A DNA stretch of 64,000 bases from Siderastrea siderea (lineage: Eukaryota > Cnidaria > Anthozoa > Scleractinia > Rhizangiidae): NCBI GenBank assembly GCA_964030785.1, contig OZ034971.1, positions 35,630,804 through 35,694,803 of the forward strand, in the 5' to 3' direction. This document shows positions 57,015 through 64,000 of the stretch, one piece after another (within the stretch, counting starts at the first letter, position 1; every line of letters begins with the position of its first letter). A program made the translations under genes and the position numbers. The notes beneath the pieces were generated by a model, which did no database searches, was not told the DNA's origin, and worked only from the letters and a program-made list of their open reading frames with translations.

Positions 57015-58840
57015 TAAAATCTATAGCATTCATGTAATTAGTTTCAAATCTTTAGCTTATTTGCATACAGTTACATAGTTGCATGTTCAGATTCATGAAT
57101 AAAAACATATAACAAAAACAAAATTGAGGAAGCCCAAGTATGTAACTATGTTAATATCATGTACATTATCATGTACTATCACATACATTTACATGTATTT
57201 GCTAAATGATTAATAATGTAGATATAATATAATATCTAGCAGTTCTTGTAATGAATAGAAAATGAGCAATATTTGTTTTTTAACTGTTTCATTTTTGATC
57301 TAGATGGCTGTGAAGACTCCTAAAGTTGCTTTCAACACATAGTTTGGGACTATTCTTGTGAGATTCCCGAGCCTGCAAAGGTTTGTCGCTGAGATGAGTA
57401 CTTTGGTTGCAGACAGGATTTTTCCCTTTGATTAGCATGCTGGACACAAAGATTTATTGCTTTCCTTTCAATAAAGTGGCTGGGTCTGACAGGTAAGGAA
57501 ACATGACCTGCAGCATACAACGGAGGAAGAGATGTTGGTTTCTGAGCCCAGATCTATGAAATTCTTTTGAACTGTGTTTGTTAACATTGTTAGCCATCAT
57601 TATAGTAGTAGTGACATGTAGCACATGAATACCTGTATATCAGTTGCTGTCCATAAAATTTGTTACTCAGCAACAGAAACAGTGTTGTGCTACCATAAAA
57701 ACTTGTACGGTATGATGAGATACTGTCAACAGTCATCCATAATAATAACCACGGATGCATGATGATGTTGAAAATTTGTCAGTCTCTTTTCCTGTGTTCT
57801 ACTCAACAGATGTGTAGTCTCAAACATTTGTTAACCAGCAACAGTACTCATCTGGTGTTGTGTCATAGTTATTGTGTAGTTCCAGAAAAAAAATCCATAC
57901 CCACCACATGGAAGGTCATTGGAAATTCCTAGGGGAAAGGGGCTCTCAAAAGGCAAAATTTTAGAAGCAAAGTATGAAGCTAAGCTGAAATCTCTTGGGG
58001 GGGGGGTGCAAAACAGAAAAACCTTCTGTGGAGGGAGTAAAGATATTTTCTGGAACTACACATCATTCATGTAACCAGTATCCAAAGTGTAGGGAAAGAT
58101 ATTGCTCATCATCCATTATGTGTAGGTGACCATAAATGACATTACCATACAGAAACCAGTTTGTAATTCCCAGTACAGTTATGTATACAGTAGGTTGGGG
58201 CTACACTTAATTGTTAGTCTTGATTATCTGTCAGGCAAATCTGTTGGTAAAAAATATTCACGACCCTTATGATCAGGATGGGTTGCTTGAACTTGACCTT
58301 GTTGTATAAGGTTACTGGTTGATTCCTTGATTTGTAAGTCTTCTGTCCACAACCACAGTATCAGTGGATGATTACAAATAAGGACTGTGCGATGAATAAG
58401 CTGACATATTGACTTCAGTCAGCATCTGGCTTTAATTAAAGACAGCTTTTATGTAGCAGTTTAATTATGAAATTACTAAGCTGTTACTAGTAGTGTGCAC
58501 AATTAAGTAATCAAAATGTATAAAAATACTTAATAGGACAATAATAATAAAGCGTTATTGTTTGTCTTACGATGTGGTCACTTGTGATGTAGATCAATTA
58601 TATATTGAGAATTTAATAATATAGAAAAAAAGAAAAGAAAACAGATAAAGGGAAGTCTTGGCGGTCAACAGCGACAAAGCACCACAAGGAGTATTGTTTC
58701 AGATTCTGTGTTGTGAACAGTCTCTCTAAAAAACAAAGAGTGTTAATGGGGTTCCCACTTGTTAGAAACGCCGTCTTTGGGATGTTTTGTTAAAAGGAGT
58801 CTTATTCTACAACATAGGCTATTTAAATAAAGAATTACTC
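57015..58840. other. No gene recognised; possible exon-like stretches
   Basis: At about 57303 a T-rich tract ends in GATCTAG, and at about 57490 GACAG is followed by GTAAGG, so an untranslated plus-strand exon is conceivable, but all frames inside are soon closed. On the minus strand around 58225-58340 one frame stays open for about 38 codons to a stop after a TTGTGGACAG acceptor-like site. Neither is strong enough to call. Confidence 0.3.
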
Positions 58841-58842
58841 AC

Positions 58843-58907
58843 CTTGAAGTCATCATTTTAACTGATTTTCCGAATCCTGTGAAATTCGAGGGAGACAAAG
58901 CCGCCAT
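58843..58907 (-). CDS. Possible first coding exon (minus strand)
   Basis: On the minus strand, AAAATGGCGG gives a good start context at 58907. Twenty-one codons follow (MAALSPSNFTGFGKS...) up to CAAG, directly followed by GTGAGTAA, a strong splice donor (intron from 58842 downward). Start, codons and donor together look like a real 5' exon, but no second exon in phase was identified at 57-58.8 kb. The family is unknown. Confidence 0.35.
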
Positions 58908-59761
58908 TTTCCTTACAAAAGAACGCTCGAAAACAACGCAGTTTATAAACCTTTATTTAGAATAATCTCTTCACTAATCAAATGGAAGGAAAGAGTACAT
59001 ATTTCATTTCAATGTCACGAAAATGTAACAGGAAAATTTATCGCTGATGAAAAAATGTGGCCATTTTACTCACCAACTGAACGAAACTGTCGCCGTCAAT
59101 TTTGATTTTCCCGCCCGCGGAAGAAAAAGGCTGTTTTTGGACCGGATGTGACGTCAATTTTCGGTGGATCATCCGACCACAAAAAAAGTCCCAGGCGTAG
59201 TCAAGTGTTCTCCCCCTGCAACACACTGAACAGAATATTGACAAGGGCAATGAACGCGACGATTACCCTAAAAGAAGCGGAAAAGGTTGCACTCAAGAGA
59301 CATTTACTGCATTTCGCAATCCATGCGTACGATGCCAACGAAAACTGTTATAACTAAGTTTATCTACATAAAATAACTGATGTGGTGGCTCAGTGGAGAG
59401 AAGCGCGAACATTTTGAAAATGTTTTGTATCTTTTTCAGGTGGCACGACTTTAAATCTCACAACTTCACTGTTTTGTCTCTCCATTTTTTTCTTTTTCTT
59501 TCTTTTTTCTTTTTGGTTGTGATTTCGTTTTGTTATTCGTACCTCCTTCCCGGCCGTCACCTCCTTCCTTTGTACTGGGTTTTTACAGGAGAGGAAGTTT
59601 GGTTTTATTTTCATTATTGCACATAGTAAATATTAAACCGAAACGCAATTTGTAAAACTACGGAACAAACCTCGAACACCAGACCAAGGAAATACAGAGG
59701 TGCAATTCTTACCTCCTTGCGTGTCATGACAAATTTCAGACAGTACTCCGTTCTCATAATT
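58908..59761. other. No gene recognised; dispersed fragment
   Basis: The block at 59135-59175 (GACCGGATGTGACGTCA, TTTTCGGTGGATCATC) is shared inversely with 54548-54590. A 35-codon stretch from an ATG near 59251 to TAA at about 59355 has coding-like composition but no recognisable family. A minus-strand GGAG|GTAAGA donor-like site lies near 59711. Confidence 0.35.
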
Positions 59762-60494
59762 AAAGGGACTATGGCGCACATGCGCAGTAGAGTCCGGTTG
59801 GTCGTTTTCTGAGAGGAGTATTCCTGCGTAGACTTGGTTGATTTCTACAACCAGAATCACTTTCCTTAGAATATAGACAATTTTTCAAAATCAGTTGATA
59901 CACGGTTACATTTACACCCCGTGCGATGAAGGCGTTGAAATACAAATACAAAGCATGCTTACTTACCTTCTTCGTTGGTCCAGAGAGAGAAGATGGCCTG
60001 CAAAATTTGAGTCGGAGGAATAACCGCACATTGATTCCGCTGAGACCCAAGAAGAATGGTACGGTACGGTAAAACTTTATTTATACAGGGTGGCCCATTC
60101 AGCACAGTGGCTGGTCTCCAGAGGGGCCCTGCTAAATAACTAATACTGTACAGCCAAATCCTTTGATGTTCTCGATTCCAAACTTTACGTTTTGTGGCGT
60201 TAATGTCGTATATTCTTTTAAGGCCGCTACCTGTACGACGGCCGCCACGAGTGGACATTGCAAATCCACGTAAATAAAGTTCCAGGAGCAAAAGCTTTCA
60301 CAAATATCGCAACAAACAACTTCGGTTATTACTAAAGAACGTTTGTCAATAAAAAATTCAGCTAACTTTCCGAAGATGAACGCTATTCAAACAGATGAAA
60401 ACAGCCTCCTAAACTATCTGACGGTATTTGGGCCAACGATTTCAAAGTGCTTCTCATCAACTTGCGCATGCGCCTGGGGTGACATAGTCCCTTT
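59762..60494. mobile_element. Possible TIR element with AAAGGGACTATG ends
   Basis: AAAGGGACTATG at 59762 is mirrored by CATAGTCCCTTT ending at 60494, and GCGCACATGCGCA lies near the left and TGCGCATGCGC near the right. The arms do not match over a longer range and no target duplication was seen, so element status is uncertain. It encloses the minus-strand exon candidate at 59967-60258. Confidence 0.45.
59967..60258 (-). CDS. Possible exon with GGRRTGSG-type basic N-terminus, disrupted by a repeat
   Basis: On the minus strand from ATG at 60258 the frame begins MSTRGGRRTGSGLKR, then a KRKVWNREHQRI stretch, which looks like a genuine basic protein start. A repeat-like block (about 60054-60150, with GGTACGGTACGG and TTTATTTATACAGGG) follows without breaking the frame. 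The frame then continues through an ILQAIFSLWTNEE stretch to GAAG at 59967, followed by GTAAGTAAG, a near-perfect donor. I cannot name the family. It may be a host gene exon captured in, or belonging to, the surrounding inverted-repeat element. Confidence 0.3.
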
Positions 60495-61540
60495 CACAGA
60501 TAAAGATCTGGCTTAACTTTGGGTTGTACGTGTTTTTTCTATTCTTGGTACAAGCTATTGTTTCTTAGTCTTCTTTTGTTTTCAACGGAGGTTTTGCCGG
60601 TTTTGAGGAGCTCCACTGTTAGGCTAGCCTATCTATATATATTATTTTAAACAGTACTTACAATCCGGTCATTTGTACTGGCCAAGGAAAAAGACTGTCT
60701 CGCCCTTCTTCAAGAAGAGTTGATTTCATATATTTCCGACTGTAGTGACAATTTCAAGTAAGATTTCATTGACAGGGCCAAAAGTCCCAAATTCAAGTTC
60801 ACTGACTTTATAAGGCACTCAACACTACACACAGTTCCACATTCAGAATACCTAGCGTCAATGCTTAGCGTCTGCATTGTGTGTAAATTCCAAACTTGCT
60901 TGAGTCGCCTTCATGAAGGAAAACAAGCAAGCGATTTGATTGTCTCATTCTATCACTCCCAATTCTACCAACTAACCAACATTTCTTTATTGGATTTGTT
61001 TTTGGAGTCCCTTTTGGTTAAAAGCACAAAATGGTTACATATAGTGAGGTCGCTTAAGGAAAATATCGTTACAGACTGGGAGAAAGCAGGGATGCAATGT
61101 GATCCGGTTATCCCCGGGTTATCCGGGAAGCGGGGGGGGGGCACTCAGGTTAGTTTTCGGTTCTTTCTGTCGGCATGAAAACGAGCAAATATTAGTTCCA
61201 AAATTAATATATCAAAACATATCACTTATCGACGCTTAGGCGGTCTGGTTAGTTTCTAAAGCACTTTGGGTACTTACAATATTGCCATTAAAGATCCTAC
61301 GAGTTTTTGTTTCCGATTTAGGTGAGACGATTTTTGCTTACGACTGCTGCACGTGATTCAATCATGCTCTCTGTACAGCATTAATCGTTTCCACTGACAT
61401 ACCTGAAGTGGAGGTTTTATTTCCCTACTCTACATGTTCTCATTTCCTTTCTTGAACATATTATCTAATCGACCATGAACCGAGGGCTCCGTAATCAAAA
61501 GGCATCTGAGGAAAACGCTTTTCTCTTTTGTGTCTTATCA
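60495..61540. other. No gene recognised
   Basis: Short open frames only, including a 105-codon frame at 60861-61178 without family features. A G-run lies near 61131-61140. Confidence 0.4.
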
Positions 61541-61544
61541 GTAT

Positions 61545-61842
61545 CAAATTGGTACTTCCCACAAAATGATCAAGGGAAAAGAAAAGAGATATATGATTTA
61601 GTGTTCTTAGGCAATCCTCTTTCTGTCAAATACAGATACCAAGGGTTACCCGGACTTCGTTTCTTGGGATTTCTCAGTATAAGACAAAAAGCAGGGTTAT
61701 TTACTGGTGTCCTGTGTGCGGTGACCCAACAAGAAAGTTGGAAATTCAAAAACCGGGATTAATAGTTTAACCTATGGTTTATCAAAGACGGGCCCAAAAA
61801 TAAACTTATAGTTAGACCCGTGTAATTTGCTTTCCTGTTTTA
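61545..61842 (+). repeat. Interspersed repeat R2, diverged left part
   Basis: Matches 4700-5000 (AAAATGATCAAGG, ATATATGATTTA.TGTTCTTAGG, CAAGGGTTACC, AAAAGCAGGGTTATT), but stops at TTTGCTTTCCTGTTTTA. The continuation (AGTCAAA.ATGCATATATTTATTTAT) appears at 63952-64000. Confidence 0.8.
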
Positions 61843-62196
61843 TCTAGAAAGGTTACAAAAGCCTGAAGAACTCCAGCTCCTCCACGGCCTCATTTATCAA
61901 AGCCTTCTCTTTGAGGAAAATGGGCATGGGCGCCAACAAAACCCGGAACATGGAACATGCTGGAAAATTCCGGAGCAAGGCAATTATCACAAAATAAAGG
62001 GGAAAAGAAGAAACAAACAAACAAAACAAATCTTTTTAAAAACGTATAACAGTTGTATATAAAACATCACTTTCCCGCAATTTTATCACGTGTTTTTCTA
62101 CCGTGATGGTTTCTTTGCCTCCCGCGAAATTAAAAAAAAATGGATTAGGAAGAAATAAGCAAGGCATGCCCTGCATTCACCCGGTGTGTGACACAT

Positions 62197-62281
62197 GCAG
62201 ACTGCAGACTTACAGACTGCAGACTGCAGACTTGCAGACCTGCAGACTTGCAGACCTGCAGACTTGCAGACTTGCAGACTC
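62197..62281. repeat. CAGACTTG/CAGACCTG minisatellite
   Basis: About ten copies of an 8-9-bp unit (GCAGACTT, GCAGACCT). It explains the repetitive open frames on both strands. Confidence 0.95.
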
Positions 62282-62757
62282 AACATACTGGCCTTTCCTA
62301 ATTCATTTTAAAAATTCCGCCGTTTCCACATCGCGTGCTTGCCGCCTGGTACGCTTTAATTGACCCTTAAAAAGAAAGCCTTTATAGGCCGTTGCTTTGA
62401 AGGCTGAACTTAGCGACATTGGCGTCTCTTCTTGTTCCTTTGAATAGATTGTGGTGCGATTCCGAAGCTTGTTAGTCGTGTAACTATATGGATTTGTGCA
62501 TCTAAAATTAATAAAACACTAGTTGAAAGTTGCATGCACGGTTCTATGTCTTCTATGGATAATAACAGCTGTGTAAGGGAGTTGACTGGTGTGGCTCAAG
62601 CTTATTTGACCCCTAAAAGATACCATTCCACAACAGGCAGTAATTAAGATATTAATTTTAATTCCAATAACGCCGTTTCTTTCTTCTGCTCTATGTACTT
62701 TCTTACTCCCAGCACTAAGCGAACTTCAGTTGGTAAAAGCATTGGCGTTCCCTCCTA

Positions 62758-63092
62758 AACACCGTACTGGCCAGCCCGTTTCATATGGAAGTCCCCCTTT
62801 CGTGCGTTTTTCAAGGTGGCTCAAACTATTACTGCTCAGATTATTGCTGCTAGATGCCTTGAAAACTATCATTAAACAATTATACCAAAGAACACCCCCC
62901 TTGAGTTCATCTCTGTGCTCAGTTTCGGCGATTAAATATGAAAAGCCAGCTACATAACGAATAGGATTTACAGCAGATCAGTTAAATTTGTCCAATGATA
63001 GTTTTCAGGACATCTCGCAGCAATAATTGCTAGCCACCTTGAAAAACGCCCGAAAAGGGGACTTCCATATGAAACGATACGGTACACCACAA
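62758..63092. mobile_element. Fold-back element with arms of about 90 bp
   Basis: The left arm (from about 62758, containing TTTCATATGGAAGTCCCC and GCGTTTTTCAAGGTGGCT) is matched inversely by the right arm (ending about 63092, containing AGCCACCTTGAAAAACGC and GGGGACTTCCATATGAAAC). The inverted match reaches CTTGAAAACTATCA / GATAGTTTTCAGGACAT inward and ACCGTA outward. No clear target duplication. Confidence 0.88.
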
Positions 63093-63345
63093 ACTGAAGG
63101 AGATAGCAGCTGGGTCTAAATACTAATACTGTTGTTGACAGAAGTTATGGCTCAAAAAATACGAAAGCTTGGAGCTTGGAGCCACCACCAAAAGCGAACG
63201 ATGATATTCATGTTATGCATGTGGGAATGTAAAAGGTCCAATTTTTGTTTTAAGTATGTGGAAGGGGTACCATTTTAACAAGAATTAACAAATTATTAAG
63301 AGTTTGAACCTCGGGAAGCCTCTCCTAACAAAACTGTCTTGAGTA

Positions 63346-63366
63346 ACCCCCCCCCCCCCCCCCCCA
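63346..63366. repeat. Poly-C tract
   Basis: A run of about 18 C. Such G/C homopolymers recur in the window (4338, 11334, 12506, 36431, 39391) and are error-prone. Confidence 0.9.
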
Positions 63367-63951
63367 CCCCGGCCTTCCCCGGTGGCGTGACAAAGTGATA
63401 AGTCTTCTGCGAATGTTTATAACTTTGGGTTCAATTTTACATTGGTAAAAGATTTTTTTCCGTTCCTTCCTGTTACGTTCATGCTTTTTTAACGCAGTTG
63501 AGAACCAATAATATTCTAAAAAAAGGCTTCCTTAAACAATTTGAAAAAGGTGACGGGAACATACAACGACGCAATGAAGCAATAGACTCCACATGTCTTG
63601 TAGTCTGTTGTTTGTTACTGTTGTCAATCGATAAAAGTGTCACTGGAAAAAGTTTCTATTTTCTTGGTTAGTATAATATAGTTTTATTCATCCCCGAACA
63701 ATTTTACTTTGGAAATCAACTTCGACGCAAACCGTCCGGATACCCAAAAGCTTGCCAGGAAAGTGGAACTGTGTATTACTGCGTGTGTGACTGAGAGAAT
63801 GCTTTTCTCATATGAAGTAAACTGTCTCTCGAAATCTAAAAGAAGACCTCAATTTTATCTGAGATATTTTTTAATTTAAGAAATGAGGTGTATTTTATAA
63901 GCCAGGTCCGCCTTCAGAGCCCTGGCTTACGAGTTACTATATTCGTTAATT

Positions 63952-64000
63952 TAGTCAAAAATGCATATATTTATTTATGTATTTATTTATTTATTTATTT
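63952..64000 (+). repeat. Interspersed repeat R2, right part, running off the window
   Basis: AGTCAAAAATGCATATATTTATTTAT matches 4999-5030, then the TTTA repeat continues to the end of the window. Confidence 0.75.

Larger units (their letters stand above)
61843..63951. mobile_element. 2.1-kb sequence interrupting an R2 copy
   Basis: The uninterrupted R2 copies at about 4990-5010 and 37090-37110 run straight from CCTGTTTTTAG to TCAAAGATGCA, whereas here 2.1 kb lies between. The inserted part contains an inverted R2 fragment (about 61925-62005), a CAGACTTG minisatellite and a fold-back. No terminal inverted repeats or target duplication were found, so it may be composite or a rearrangement. 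Confidence 0.5.

Noticed and set aside
59382..59410. tRNA-like A box (TGGCTCAGTGG)
   Set aside because: No B box follows at the expected distance; insufficient for a tRNA or SINE call.
62098..62363. Repetitive open frames on both strands
   Set aside because: Generated by the CAGACTTG minisatellite.

Overview
This is eukaryotic DNA, most likely from a cnidarian and probably an anthozoan such as a stony coral. It is AT-rich, has no long open frames or operons, and is dominated by fold-back transposons, satellites and recent duplications. The only convincing proteins are tiny, apparently intronless-in-coding, secreted granulin-domain precursors. The taxon is inferred from the style of the repeats and from a LINE C-terminus; nothing in the window proves it.

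Layout. Copy A of a large segmental duplication fills 1-12217. It returns as copy B at 31428-40270 with very few differences. A partial third copy, C, lies at 13007-16784 (equivalent to about 1363-5240 of A). Each copy carries one granulin gene: intact in A (2990-3346), frameshifted in B (34411-34768), and broken by frameshift and nonsense in C (14546-14918). A fourth, diverged but intact granulin gene lies at 42858-43202 behind a good TATA box. Between C and B, 20.98-31.43 kb is a tandem array of about 1.72-kb units. Its three central units are almost identical. These units look like amplified 5' flanks of granulin genes; the unshortened relatives at 230-480, 735-990, 29890-30150 and in copy B carry a decayed signal-peptide exon.

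Because A, B and C share flanks, two transposon insertions can be mapped against empty sites. One is a 4041-bp element (6602-10642) present only in A. It contains two 55-bp-period satellites (12 and 25 copies) built on the same quasi-palindromic core. The other is a 675-bp terminal-inverted-repeat element (35076-35750) present only in B.

The right part (43.4-64 kb) holds few genes. It contains a broken helicase relic just before it (40273-41299), a satellite and hairpins built on ACGGACCGT (43.65-43.83 and 46.09-46.99 kb), and many fold-back or TIR elements. Three of these have perfect 9-bp target duplications (Mutator-like), one has a TA target (Tc1/mariner-like), and two have TTAA ends (piggyBac-like). 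Two possible first exons of minus-strand genes are seen near 58.9 and 60.2 kb, at low confidence.

Working together: the granulin precursors (signal peptide, propeptide, single 12-cysteine granulin module) would be secreted peptides. The locus looks like a birth-and-death cluster in which unequal exchange amplifies 5' ends while homopolymer slippage and nonsense mutation kill copies.
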